Source: Kutzneria sp. 744
Lineage (GTDB): Bacteria > Actinomycetota > Actinomycetes > Mycobacteriales > Pseudonocardiaceae
Direction: 5' to 3'
Length of the DNA: 64,000 bases
Assembly (NCBI RefSeq): GCF_000568255.1
Contig: NZ_KK037166.1
Span: 10,285,477 to 10,349,476, forward strand
Shown here: one piece after another, positions 32,690-41,803 of the stretch
How positions within the stretch are numbered: position 1 is the first letter of the stretch
How the letters are laid out: each line of letters begins with the position of its first letter
Notes under the pieces: generated by a model
The model's database searches: none
What the model saw: the letters and a program-made list of their open reading frames with translations, nothing else
What the model was told of the DNA's origin: nothing
Made by a program: the position numbers and the translations under genes

Positions 32690-32723
32690 CGTGCCGGGGC
32701 GCGATAAACGCTGCCCCGGCACG
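32690..32723. terminator. bidirectional terminator
   Basis: CGTGCCGGGGC at 32690-32700 pairs with 32713-32723 around a 12-base loop, between the convergent LacI and GH54 genes. Confidence 0.65.
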
Positions 32724-32742
32724 CACCTGCGGCAAGCCTCGC

Positions 32743-34417
32743 TTACCCCAGGGTCCACTGCTGGTTGCTGCCCCCGTTGCAGCTCCACAGCTCGGCCAGC
32801 GCCCCGTCGGCGGTGGACGCGCCCGTCACGTCCAGACAGAGCCCCGACTGCGCGCCGGTGACCGTGCCGTCGGAGTTGACGTTCCACTGCTGGTTGGCCT
32901 GCCCGTTGCAGGACCAGGTCACGACCTTGGTTCCGGCCGTGGCGCCCTGGCCGTACGCGTCCAGGCACAACGTCGTGCCGCCGAGCGCGACCGTCAGCTG
33001 GTTGGACGACGTCCGCGTCCAGTTCTGGGCGGCCTGGCCGTTGCAGGTGTAGATCTGCGTCTGGGTGCCCAGGGTCGTGGTCCCGTTCGGCACGTCCAGG
33101 CACTTGCCCGCGCCGACCGCGTGCAGCGGGCCGCTGCTCGCGCCGGTGCCGCCGGCGCCGTAACCGGCCGCGGTGATGTTGGCCTGCACCGCGTTCTCGG
33201 TGGCGTCGGACGGGTAGCCGGACGTCATCACACCTTCGTAGAAGGTGCCGGCGGAGCCCTTGCTGTTGTCACCGCCGATGCCGAGGATGATCGCGCCCTC
33301 CTTGTGCATCGGGTTGTAGCCCGAGACGTTCGGCCGCTGTCCACTGTAGAACGTCGACAGACCGCCGGATTGGGCGTTGCCGCCGCGGATGGCCCACTGG
33401 TTCGGCTCTCCCTTGACGATGGCGGTCAGGTAGCGGTGGTTGACGCTCGGGTCGTTGGCGTTGTACCCGGCGTTCACCCCGGAGAACAGCCCGTTCTCCA
33501 GGTCGGCCATCACCCAGGGACCGTTGCCGGCGCCGTAGCCCCAGACCTTGATGTTGCCGAAGTAGATGGCCTCCATGTGCCCGTTGCCGGTGTCGTTGCT
33601 GCTGGTTTCCGCGTTGCCGTAGTCGAAGCAGCAGCCGCCGTTGAAGTGGGTGCCGTCAAGGATGGCGTACATGCCCTCCGGCTGGTCGCCGGTCGCGATG
33701 CCCGAGGTGTGGTTGTTCCGGTAGCCGGTGCCGGCGGCCACGTAGACACCGTAGGCCTTGTGCCCGTTGAGGGTTGTGGGTGCGGCGGTGGCGTTGGCCA
33801 GGTTGTCCGGCCCGCCGGCGGCGCCGCCCGCGGGCGCCTGGGTGAGGTTGTTGCCCTTGCCGGACTGGTCGTAGATGATCGTGATGAGACACGTCGTGTT
33901 GGCGCAGAAGGAGTCCTGCGCGGCGGCGTCGGCGTATCCGCCGGCGCTGGTCACGCCGATGTCCCTGGTCGCGTTGTCCGACGAGCGCCTGACCTGGTAG
34001 AGGCTGCCCGAGTACGAGCCGGAGAGCGCCCGGGTGGTGATGGGACGATCACCCAGCGAACCTAGCAGTCGAGATTGATCAGAGTGCCAGACGGTTCTAG
34101 GCAGCTTATCCCGCCGCGAGTCCGATTTAGCATCGCTGGGGTTTTGCGGGAACCTATACTGTCGCTGATTGGTAGAAGCCCGCAGGGTGCCTCCTAAGGA
34201 TCAGATGGAGTAAGCGTACGTTTACAGTGATCAATCGTGTGATCGACCACGGGGGCCCTCTTCTCTGGCCAACGTCTTGCGTAAAACACATACGAGCAGA
34301 TCAATTGCATCCGTTATAAAGATTAATCAATTCACCGGTGACGGCCGCGAGCAGTGCCGCGGCGCCCGCGGTCAGAAGCAGCCGCCCGGTGCGTGACTTC
34401 CACGGTCGTAAGGCCAT
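32743..34417 (-). pseudogene. GH54 arabinofuranosidase with CBM13, split from its signal peptide
   Basis: The 3' part, from about 34052 down to 32743, encodes the GH54 catalytic domain from TTRALSGSYSGSLYQV onward. Both expected catalytic regions are kept (nucleophile in WVMADLENGLFSG, acid/base Asp in GIGGDNSKG), followed by a ricin-type CBM13 with three QxW repeats. A separate 5' piece at 34417-34333 starts MALRPWKSRTGRLLLTAGAAA, a good signal peptide behind GGGAG. About 280 AT-rich bases separate them, and the short N-terminal GH54 segment with the expected Cys residues is absent. Without a signal peptide the enzyme should be lost; a GTG at 33954 could start a truncated cytoplasmic form. 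Confidence 0.68.
34053..34332. other. AT-rich intrusion 3
   Basis: About 280 bases of lower GC lying between the signal-peptide piece and the mature GH54 coding sequence. The 34301-34330 end is strikingly AT-rich (for example CCGTTATAAAGATTAATC). No coding frame or clear ends were recognised. Confidence 0.58.
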
Positions 34418-34474
34418 ATGTGAACTCCCTTGTTCATGGCGGGTGGTGCTTCGGTGCTCGGGAACCGCAGGGAC

Positions 34475-34488
34475 TGTTAGCGCTAACA
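34475..34488. promoter_or_regulatory. LacI-type operator, perfect palindrome
   Basis: TGTTAGCGCTAACA lies 58 bases ahead of the GH54 signal-peptide ATG (minus strand). The identical 14-mer occurs at 48241-48254 ahead of the double GH43 gene, so one LacI protein probably controls both arabinose-releasing genes. Confidence 0.7.
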
Positions 34489-34601
34489 TATTTGAGGGCG
34501 AAGGAGATGGCTCGGGATGGACTTCGGGGACCGTGCGTGGCGGCCATCACTATCGCCCCCAGATGGACGCGTCGTCAAGATGCGTCGAGGGGGCCGGCCG
34601 A

Positions 34602-35336
34602 TCAGTTGTAGGCGACCCAGTAGCCGTTGGTCTGGAAGTTCATGCCACCGCTGGACGAGGTGATCTCCCAGCCGAACTGGACGTTGCCCAGGGTGACGTT
34701 GCCGATCCAATGTGCGCTGTTCTCCAGCCATCTCATGACGTCGAGGATGTTGACGGTCCCGGACGTCGAGCTGCCGGTGTTGAGGAAGGAGTAGACGTTG
34801 TTGGCTCCGTTCCATCCCTTGTAGACGTTCCAGTTGTAGCCGCCGAGCCACACGGTCGTCACGTAGGAGCCGATCGGCCCGACCGGTCCGGTCTGGTTGA
34901 GCCACAACATGATCTCGTTGGAGTTGGACGAGTCCCAGATGTCGTAGGTGGTCTCGTAGGCGCCGCCCGACGGCACCGAGACGGTGAAGCCCGAGGTTAC
35001 CGAGTTCAGCGAGTTGATCGGCGTGCCGACCCATCTGGTGGCGTTCGGATAGGACTTCACGCCTCCGGTGTTGGGCTGGTTCGACCACACTCCCCAGTTG
35101 CTGTAGGAGTTCGCCCAGATCGACTGTGGGCCGGCCCCGTTGCCCCAGACGTCGTTGTACAGCGTGTAGCCGCCGTTGCTCCACGACGCCCACTGGTCGG
35201 AGGAGCCCCAGGTTGCGGCGTAGGCGGGTGTGGCGGCCACGGTCAGGGCCAGGCAGGCGGTGAGCAACGCGGCCGCCGGCGCGATGACTGTTCGCTTCAG
35301 TCCGGTGAACCGGCGCTTGAGCAGGGTGTGAGACAT
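34602..35336 (-). CDS. secreted GH12 endoglucanase/xyloglucanase
   Basis: A 244-residue exported enzyme. The signal peptide runs to about residue 40 (LLTACLALTVAATPAYA|ATW). The rest is a single GH12 jelly-roll: DSSNSNEIMLWLN holds the nucleophile Glu and VQFGWEITSSSGG the acid/base Glu. GH12 enzymes cut beta-1,4-glucan or xyloglucan with retention; next to a GH29 fucosidase, xyloglucan is a reasonable guess. The site AGAGGAA precedes the ATG and the palindrome GAAGCGCTTC lies about 30 bases upstream. Unlike the second GH12 here it carries no binding module. Confidence 0.88.
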   Translation of the reverse strand: MSHTLLKRRFTGLKRTVIAPAAALLTACLALTVAATPAYAATWGSSDQWASWSNGGYTLYNDVWGNGAGPQSIWANSYSNWGVWSNQPNTGGVKSYPNATRWVGTPINSLNSVTSGFTVSVPSGGAYETTYDIWDSSNSNEIMLWLNQTGPVGPIGSYVTTVWLGGYNWNVYKGWNGANNVYSFLNTGSSTSGTVNILDVMRWLENSAHWIGNVTLGNVQFGWEITSSSGGMNFQTNGYWVAYN

Positions 35337-35364
35337 GAGGATTCCTCTACGTTGAGGTATGGGT

Positions 35365-35374
35365 GAAGCGCTTC
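35365..35374. promoter_or_regulatory. LacI-type operator candidate (GH12)
   Basis: GAAGCGCTTC, extended as TGAAGCGCTTCGA, 29 bases ahead of the GH12 start. It shares the GAAnCGnTTC core with the sites at 37712 and 58771. Confidence 0.5.
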
Positions 35375-35558
35375 GAATCATCGGCACGAAGTTCCCCTCA
35401 CGTCAAGGCTTTCGACGCCCGTTCGACGCGCGGAAGGTCTGTCGGTGAGCAGCCGCAGGCGTTCGACGTGTTTCGACGGAAGCGTGCGACCGACGCGCGA
35501 CAGTCCGGCGTGCGGTCAGTGCGCACGCCGGACCGGGGAGTTCCGCGTCGTGAGTTCG

Positions 35559-37649
35559 CTACGCGGGGGCGACCCGCCACTGTTGGTTGCTCTGGCCGTT
35601 GCAGCTCCACAGCTCGACCGGAGTGCCGTTGGTGGTGCCGGCCCCGGTCACGTCGAGGCACAGTCCTGATTGGACGCCGGTGATGGTGCCGTTGGGGTTG
35701 ACGTTCCACTGCTGGTTGGCCTGGCCGTTGCAGGTCCAGGTGACGACCTTCGTGCCGGACGTGGTTCCCTGGCCGTACGCGTCAAGGCAGAGCTGGCTGC
35801 TTCCGCTGTACACCGCGAGCTGGTTGCCCGAGGTGTGGGTCCAGCCCTGGTTGGCCGCGCCGTCGCAGTCCCAGATCTGGACCTGGCTGCCCGGCGTCGT
35901 GCTGCTCCCGTTGACGTCCAGGCACTTGCCGGACGCGGCGGAGGCGACGCTCCCGGGCGCGGTGGCACCGCCCGGACGCTTGAACAGACCGAACTCGGCG
36001 ATGGTCGGCGTGGACCGGGAACCGGTGATACGCAACCGAACCCGATCGGTGGTGACCGGCGAGGACAGGCGGATGAGCTTCTTCTGGCCGATGGTGGTGT
36101 CGTTGGCGATCTGGTTCCAGGAGCTGCCGTTCCACGCGTCCACGGCATAGGACTCGACGCGCTGGCCGACGTGCAGGTCCTCCTGTGCCGAGATGACGTC
36201 GAACGTCTGTGTGCCGGGCAGCGTCAGCACCAGCGCGCCGGTGGCGCCGGTGGGCTGCCACGAGGTGTCCAGGTTGCCGTCCAGGGTCAGGTTCGGGGCG
36301 TGGCCCGTGGTGTTCGAGGTGCCGCCGTCGTCGGCCGCGGTGGCGCCGCCGGCGAGATTGACGCCGAACGTCCCGGTGATCCTGGCGTTGAGCTGGGACA
36401 GCACGGTCACCGCCGACTGGTCGAATACGCCCTGGCGGTTCGGCGGGACGTCCAGCAGGAAGTTGCAGTTGCGCCCCACCGAGTTGTAGTACATGTCCTC
36501 CAGGTCCGGCACGCTGCGCCAGGTGTCACCGGGCTGCCAGAACCAGTTGTGGTTGGCCGAGAGCGTGCCGTTGCACTCGGGAGGAGACCAGCGCAGCAGG
36601 TTCCAGGCGCTGGTCCCGTCCTGCTTGCGTTGGGACAGCAGGCCGTCGCTGCCCAGATCGGGCGCGGCGTAGCCGCCGGGCGGATTGATGATGGTGTCGG
36701 CGGCGGTCGCCGCGTTGCCGTTGTAGGGCACGACCGACCACTCGGACTGGCGGGCGTAGCCGTTCTCGTTGCCGACCCAGCGGATGTCCGGCCCGCCGTC
36801 GTTCTCGATCGACGCGGTGGGTTGCAGCGCGCGGACGATCTGGATCCAGTCGCTGAAGTTGTACGGCTGGTTGCGGCCGGTCGGGTTGGCGCCGTCCAGC
36901 CACAGCTCGTCGATGCTGCCGTAGCGGGACATCAGTTCGTAGAGCGTGTTCTCGTAGTAGGCGTTGTAGTCGTCGGAGTTGAGGTGGAACGTGATGCCGT
37001 TGACGACCTCGGAGGGGTCGCTGGGAATGGTCACCGGCCGGGACGGGCTGCCGTTGGCGAACTTGCCGCCGGGCTGGTTCTCGTGCAGGTCGGCCGGCGA
37101 CAGGTAGATGCCCGCTTTCAGGCCGTCGCGGTGCATGGAGTCGGTGAAGTTCTTCACCGCGTCGCCCTGGCCGCCCTGCCAGGCGTGGTCCGACGCGACG
37201 CCGAACGAGGAGTACTTCGAGGGGAACAGCAGGAAGCCGTCGTGGTGCTTGGCGGTCAGGACGGCGCCCTTGAACCCGGCGTCCTTCAGCGAGGTCGCCC
37301 ACTGGTCGGTGTTCAGCCCGGTGGGCTGGAAGATGTTCGGGTCCTCGGTGCCGGTGCCCCACTCCCGGCCGTCGAAGGTGTTCACACCGAAGTGGATGAA
37401 CGCCATCCGCTCGGCCCGTTCCCAGGCCAGCTGCCGGGCCGACGGCACGACGTTCGCCGCGTTCGCGACGATCGTGCCGGGGGAGTCCGACGGCGCCACG
37501 GCGACGACCTCGGCCGGCGTGGCCGCGCCGGCGGTGGTGGCCGCGAACACGGTGACCACCGCCAGAGCGATGCCGACCAGGCCGGCCAGCCCGGTGCGCT
37601 GAGGAACCAGCAGTCGTGACGTGGATCTGCGTTGATCGGCCAGGTGCAT
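35559..37649 (-). CDS. secreted GH29 alpha-L-fucosidase with discoidin and CBM13 domains
   Basis: A 696-residue exported enzyme. The signal peptide ends near residue 43. The GH29 barrel follows (about 70-420): MAFIHFGVNTFDGREWG, AVLTAKHHDGF and SIDELWLDGANP, where the Asp of LWLDG is the expected nucleophile. Next come a discoidin/CBM32-like domain (about 430-560; NLTLDGNLDTSWQP) and a ricin-type CBM13 (about 570-695) with QxW repeats nearly identical to those of the GH54 gene. It would remove terminal fucose, for instance from xyloglucan side chains. GGGAGGG precedes the ATG at 37649, and CGAATCGAAGCGATTCG lies upstream. Confidence 0.87.
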   Translation of the reverse strand: MHLADQRRSTSRLLVPQRTGLAGLVGIALAVVTVFAATTAGAATPAEVVAVAPSDSPGTIVANAANVVPSARQLAWERAERMAFIHFGVNTFDGREWGTGTEDPNIFQPTGLNTDQWATSLKDAGFKGAVLTAKHHDGFLLFPSKYSSFGVASDHAWQGGQGDAVKNFTDSMHRDGLKAGIYLSPADLHENQPGGKFANGSPSRPVTIPSDPSEVVNGITFHLNSDDYNAYYENTLYELMSRYGSIDELWLDGANPTGRNQPYNFSDWIQIVRALQPTASIENDGGPDIRWVGNENGYARQSEWSVVPYNGNAATAADTIINPPGGYAAPDLGSDGLLSQRKQDGTSAWNLLRWSPPECNGTLSANHNWFWQPGDTWRSVPDLEDMYYNSVGRNCNFLLDVPPNRQGVFDQSAVTVLSQLNARITGTFGVNLAGGATAADDGGTSNTTGHAPNLTLDGNLDTSWQPTGATGALVLTLPGTQTFDVISAQEDLHVGQRVESYAVDAWNGSSWNQIANDTTIGQKKLIRLSSPVTTDRVRLRITGSRSTPTIAEFGLFKRPGGATAPGSVASAASGKCLDVNGSSTTPGSQVQIWDCDGAANQGWTHTSGNQLAVYSGSSQLCLDAYGQGTTSGTKVVTWTCNGQANQQWNVNPNGTITGVQSGLCLDVTGAGTTNGTPVELWSCNGQSNQQWRVAPA

Positions 37650-37915
37650 CGATGACCCTCCCTGCCGCTGCGAGTCGCCGTCGGGTCGACCTGTGCGTCG
37701 ACGCGCGGCCTCGAATCGAAGCGATTCGATTCGGACGCTAGGGTCGAGGGTGTCGGCGGTCAAAGAGTCGCGTTGACGGCAGGGAAGGCCGAATTCCGGT
37801 GCGCCGGAGGCGGTCCACCGTCGATCGGTTGTCCTGCCTGCTCGCCGGGCCGGCGGGCGGCCGCGGCGGTGTCGGGCCGGGCCCACGTCGGTGACATGTA
37901 ACTTTCGAACGAACG
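37650..37915. other. intergenic region between GH29 and GH12-CBM2
   Basis: About 266 bases, no gene seen. It holds the GH29 promoter with the operator-like palindrome at 37712-37728; the strong terminator of the upstream GH12-CBM2 gene follows at 37916-37951. Confidence 0.5.
37712..37728. promoter_or_regulatory. LacI-type operator candidate (GH29)
   Basis: CGAATCGAAGCGATTCG: seven-base arms around AAG, 63 bases ahead of the GH29 start. Confidence 0.55.
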
Positions 37916-37951
37916 GACGGGTCCGGCCGTGATGCGTCGGCCGGACCCGTC
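37916..37951 (-). terminator. terminator of GH12-CBM2
   Basis: GACGGGTCCGGCC at 37916-37928 pairs perfectly with 37939-37951 around a ten-base loop, just past the GH12-CBM2 stop on the minus strand. Confidence 0.7.
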
Positions 37952-37973
37952 GAATGCACGTCGACTCGATTCG

Positions 37974-39107
37974 TCAGCTTGCCGTGCAGACCGGCGTCGG
38001 CGCCGGGTTGGCGCCCGAATAGCCGGCCTGGAACCCGAAGGAGGTGGCGCCGCCCGGGGCGATCGCGCCGTTGTACCCGGCGTTCGTCACGGTTTCGCTG
38101 GAACCGCTGTGGCTCTCGGTCGCGTTCCAGACGTTGCTGATCTGCTGGTTGCCACCCCAGGACCAGGTCACCTTCCAGCCGTGGGTGGGCGCCGTCCCGG
38201 TGTTCGTGACGGTCACGTCGGCGGTGAAGCCGGTGGCCCACTGGTTGCCCACGGTGTAGGCCACCGAGCATCCACTGCCACCGCCGGTGCCGCCACCACC
38301 GCCACCGCCGCCGCCACCACCGTTGCTGCCGGGGGTGGCGTTGAAGGAGAAGCTGGTGGTGGCCAGGCCCTGGCCGCCCTGCCAGACCTCGAAGCCGGCC
38401 TCGGCGTCGATCAGGTAGTGCGAGGGGTTGAGCGAGCCGCGCGCGACCGCGTCGTTGACCAGCGCCTTGATGTCAAGGTTGTCGAACGAGGTGCCGCCGG
38501 AGCCGAGCGTGTAGGAGATGATCTTCCACGAGGACTGCTGCCCGGTCCAGACGTTCCAGTTGTGGCCCGCGGCGTTGGACGTGCCGGTCTGCGAGCCGAA
38601 CGGCTGCACGCCACCCCGGCTGTTGAGCCAGATCATCATCTCGGTGCCGTCGGGCTGGCCGCTGGTGGTGGGGGTGGAGTTGAACCAGATGTCGTAGGCG
38701 ACGTCGTAGGCCCCGGAGCCGGGCTGCACGGTGCTCCAGGACGACACCGCGCTGCCGAGGTTGCTCACCTGGATCGGCAGGCCGCTGTTGGCCGTGCACA
38801 TGCCCCAGTGGCAGCCCTTGTAGATGGACGGGTAGGTGGCCGGGGCGCCGTTGGTCGGCAGGTTGAAGTTGGCCTGGCTCACCGACCACGCGGTGCCGCC
38901 GGAGTAGTCGAGGCACTGCTGGGTCGACGAGTTCCACTCGTTGGCCTGGATGATGTAGTCCCCGGCCGAGATCGTGCCGCTGCCGGAACAGGTGGAGGTG
39001 GCGGCCGCCGCGGTCGGCGCGCCGACCGCCACCGCGATCGCTGAGGCGGCCAGCGTCAACGCCGCGGCGGCCACGGCCGCGCGGAGCCTGGTGAAGCGTA
39101 GGAACAT
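37974..39107 (-). CDS. secreted GH12 endoglucanase with CBM2
   Basis: A 377-residue modular cellulase. The signal peptide ends near residue 36 (APTAAAA|TSTCSGSG). The GH12 domain spans about 37-260 with PDGTEMMIWLN (nucleophile Glu) and DAEAGFEVWQGG (acid/base Glu). A Gly-rich linker (about 268-283) leads to a C-terminal CBM2 (285-377) with the Cys-x..Cys pair closing at VCTAS and tryptophans of GWKVTWSWGGNQQ and NVWNATESHSG. CBM2 anchors the enzyme on crystalline cellulose. It lies directly downstream of GH6 on the same strand (154 bases apart) and the pair may be co-transcribed. Confidence 0.9.
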   Translation of the reverse strand: MFLRFTRLRAAVAAAALTLAASAIAVAVGAPTAAAATSTCSGSGTISAGDYIIQANEWNSSTQQCLDYSGGTAWSVSQANFNLPTNGAPATYPSIYKGCHWGMCTANSGLPIQVSNLGSAVSSWSTVQPGSGAYDVAYDIWFNSTPTTSGQPDGTEMMIWLNSRGGVQPFGSQTGTSNAAGHNWNVWTGQQSSWKIISYTLGSGGTSFDNLDIKALVNDAVARGSLNPSHYLIDAEAGFEVWQGGQGLATTSFSFNATPGSNGGGGGGGGGGGTGGGSGCSVAYTVGNQWATGFTADVTVTNTGTAPTHGWKVTWSWGGNQQISNVWNATESHSGSSETVTNAGYNGAIAPGGATSFGFQAGYSGANPAPTPVCTAS

Positions 39108-39261
39108 CAGGTGTCACCTTTTTCGGAAGTCCGCCGCACTCGGGCGGCGGCAGCGCTCCCGGCCCAAGCCGGACCGGGAAGTGCCTGTGGCGCAGGGGGT
39201 CTGGTACGCGTCACGGTGGCGGCCGTGACGATGCGGGCGGCCTGGCGGGGCCTCCCGCCGG

Positions 39262-41244
39262 TCAGCTCGCCGAGCAGGTCAGCGTCGGGCTCGTGTTCGT
39301 TCCGCTGTAGCCGGCCTGGAAGCCGAACGAGGTGTTGGCCCCCGGGGCGAGCGCGCCGTTGTAGGCCGCGTTCGACACGGTCTCGTGCTGGCCGCTGTGC
39401 GACTCGGTCGCGTTCCAGGCGTTGGTGATCTGCTGGTTGCCCGGCCACGTCCAGGTGACCTGCCACGACCGGACGGCCGAGGCGCCGGTGTTGGTCACCG
39501 TCACGGTCGCCGTGAAGCCGGTGTCCCAGGAGCTGCCGACCGTGTACGTGGCGGAGCAGCCCCCGCCACCGCCACCGGTGGACGAGGTGACCGTCCACGT
39601 GAACGACGCCGAGCCGGCGACGGCGCTGGAGTCCCGGGCCGTCACGGTCACCGTCGAGACGCCGGCGGTCGTGGGCGTGCCGGAGATGCGACCGGTCGTG
39701 GCGTCGATCGACAGGCCGGCCGGCAGTCCGGTGGCGCTGTAGGTCAGCGTGCCGCCGGCGGTGTCGGTCGCGGAGATCTGAAGGCTGGCAACGGTGTTCA
39801 CGGTGCTGGTCTGGCTGCCCGGGTTGGTCACCGTGACCGAGCCGGTGCCGGTGCCGGAGATCAGCGACGGGTAGGCGTTGGTCACCAGCTGCTGGAACTG
39901 GGCGCCGAACCACTGGCCGGCCGGGACGTCGTAGCCGGGGATCGAGCCGGTCGGGTAGGTGCCGCCGTTGCCGTCGGAGTTGGTGCCGGCGGGGTCGCAG
40001 TGCGGATCGCCGTGGCTGTGCGAGGCGGTCGGGTAGTCGCCGTCGGACTCACCCGGCGGCTTGATCCAGACGAAGCCGATGATCGGGTCGGCCGCCCCGT
40101 AGGGCTGGACGGTGGGCGCCGCGCCCAGGCCCGCGCCGTTCTGGTTGCACCAGTCGCCACGGAAGGACCGCTGGTCGGTCTTGTTGGCCGCGACGTAGGC
40201 GTCCGGCGTGGTCGGCGAGGAGTTGAGCGAGGTCGGCCGGTTCGGCCCGCCCCAGCCGTTGCGTGAGGTGTCGATGAGGATGCCGATGGTCGCGGGGAAG
40301 CCCTGGGCCACCAGCTGCGAGTACATCGCCTCGTCGTAGCTCTTCTCGTCGAAGTACGGGTTCCACTGGTAGAACTTCGCCGAGTCCAGAGGCTGGCCGC
40401 CCACCTGCAGTGTGGAGTTCGGCAGGAACGGCTCGGTGGTCGGCGTGTAGTTGGCGGTGTCGGAGATGAAGCCGTCCACGCTGGCGAAACCGGCGGTCGT
40501 CGCCTTGGCCACCTTGGCGAACTCCTGCGCGGCCGGCGGCATGTTGCTCGACCAGCCCAGCCACGCCGAATGCGCGATGTCCACGTAGTTGTAGACGTTG
40601 GCGATCGCGTGCAGCTTGTTCAGCGCGTACTCGACGCCCGCCTCGTAGTACGGGGCGGCGGTGGCGCAGGCCGGCTTGCTCGCGTTGGTGACGGCGTTGG
40701 GCAGCGAGTCCGGCTCGATGACGGCGACGATGCGCTCGTCGGCGTACTTCGAGTCGGCCAGGATCGCCGCGATCGGGTCGATGTACTGGGTCTCGTAGGT
40801 CGTCAGGCCGGCGGCGGTCGGCGGCACCTCGCCGTTGGAGGCCAGCGCGGCGCAGTCGCGTCCGGGCAGGTCGTAGATGACCACCTCGACCGTGATCGGC
40901 GTGCTGCCCTGCCGCTGGGCCAGCGCCTGGTCGAGGTGCCACTGCAGGCCGTGGTGGACGCCGTCGCCGGTGATCGCGGCGATCTTGTCCATCCACACCG
41001 CGGTCGGGTCGTTCGCGACCTTGTCCTCGGCCGTGGCCAGCGCCGGGTTCGTGCCCCGGTCGGCGGCGGCTTGGCCGTTGACCTCGGCGGCGTAGTCCGG
41101 GCTCGCGTACTGGGTGGCGCCTACGTACGGGTTGGCCACGTGTGTGGCCGCGTGCGCCGCGGTCACCGTCAGCGGCGAGAGCACCGACGCGGCGACGGCC
41201 AGCGACACCGCGCCGGCGCGTAGCGCCTGGATGGTTCGGGACAC
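39262..41244 (-). CDS. secreted GH6 cellobiohydrolase with Ig-like and CBM2 domains
   Basis: A 660-residue exocellulase. The signal peptide ends near residue 33. The GH6 barrel spans about 34-455, with IYDLPGRDCAA (catalytic Asp region), VAVIEPDSLPN, SAWLGWSSNMPP and FVWIKPPGESDG, all hallmark GH6 motifs. Next is an Ig-like domain of the putative-Ig type (about 470-555; LTYSATGLPAGLSIDATTG), then a CBM2 (about 565-660) closely similar to that of the neighbouring GH12. GTG start with AAGGAG upstream. GH6 releases cellobiose from the non-reducing ends of cellulose. Confidence 0.92.
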   Translation of the reverse strand: MSRTIQALRAGAVSLAVAASVLSPLTVTAAHAATHVANPYVGATQYASPDYAAEVNGQAAADRGTNPALATAEDKVANDPTAVWMDKIAAITGDGVHHGLQWHLDQALAQRQGSTPITVEVVIYDLPGRDCAALASNGEVPPTAAGLTTYETQYIDPIAAILADSKYADERIVAVIEPDSLPNAVTNASKPACATAAPYYEAGVEYALNKLHAIANVYNYVDIAHSAWLGWSSNMPPAAQEFAKVAKATTAGFASVDGFISDTANYTPTTEPFLPNSTLQVGGQPLDSAKFYQWNPYFDEKSYDEAMYSQLVAQGFPATIGILIDTSRNGWGGPNRPTSLNSSPTTPDAYVAANKTDQRSFRGDWCNQNGAGLGAAPTVQPYGAADPIIGFVWIKPPGESDGDYPTASHSHGDPHCDPAGTNSDGNGGTYPTGSIPGYDVPAGQWFGAQFQQLVTNAYPSLISGTGTGSVTVTNPGSQTSTVNTVASLQISATDTAGGTLTYSATGLPAGLSIDATTGRISGTPTTAGVSTVTVTARDSSAVAGSASFTWTVTSSTGGGGGGCSATYTVGSSWDTGFTATVTVTNTGASAVRSWQVTWTWPGNQQITNAWNATESHSGQHETVSNAAYNGALAPGANTSFGFQAGYSGTNTSPTLTCSAS

Positions 41245-41429
41245 TCGGTCCTCACTCCTTGAAGACGTCCGCCACGGTGTCCGGGACGGAGGTGCGGAAG
41301 GGGCTACCGACCGTGAGGACGGCTGGTCGGAGAGTTGGCCGCCGCGATTGAGAAGTCAACGGACTGAATTCTCCGACGGTGGCTCGCGAGGTCAGCGCCG
41401 GTTTCGCGCTGAAAGATTCCCGTTTCGCA

Positions 41430-41443
41430 CTGAAATATTTCAG
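41430..41443. promoter_or_regulatory. operator candidate 1 (GH6/GH115)
   Basis: CTGAAATATTTCAG, a perfect 14-base palindrome, related to the GAAA-n-TTTC elements of actinomycete xylan and cellulose genes. Confidence 0.55.
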
Positions 41444-41555
41444 GGCCGGGCGCCGCGTTCCACCGACGAGCGACGAGCGCGTCAGCCTCCTGGCCTCGTC
41501 GGGTCCCACGTCCTCGTCGCGGCGCCGGGGACGGCTGGTCGGGTGAACGGAGTAT

Positions 41556-41569
41556 CGAAAAATGTTTCG
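41556..41569. promoter_or_regulatory. operator candidate 2 (GH115)
   Basis: CGAAA-AATG-TTTCG. It matches the CGAA-N-TTCG arrangement reported for BxlR-type LacI repressors of Streptomyces xylan utilisation. Confidence 0.5.
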
Positions 41570-41803
41570 CAGGAAGCGAGCTTGACTCGGCTGACCCCGC
41601 CTTCTACCGTCGAATTCGCGATCCGACGGCCTGATCAGGAGAACGTTTTCGACACCGAGGTTCTCCCCGTGGAGGCGGGCCTTGTGCGGGGGTCGTCGCC
41701 AAGCCTTGGATCCTTCGGCGGGCTGACCGCACGCCTGGCGTGCCGTGGCGGCTCTGGCTGCTCGCCCGAACCCGCTCCAGCCGCTGATCTCCGGAGGACG
41801 ACG

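Larger units (their letters stand above)
41245..41803. other. divergent promoter region GH6 / GH115
   Basis: 559 bases, no gene seen. It contains two operator-like palindromes, at 41430-41443 and 41556-41569, and several further half-sites of the GAAA/TTTC type between 41390 and 41660. Confidence 0.5.

Noticed and set aside
38276..38330. Low-complexity GCC/ACC repeat
   Set aside because: It is the glycine linker of the GH12-CBM2 enzyme, common in modular cellulases.
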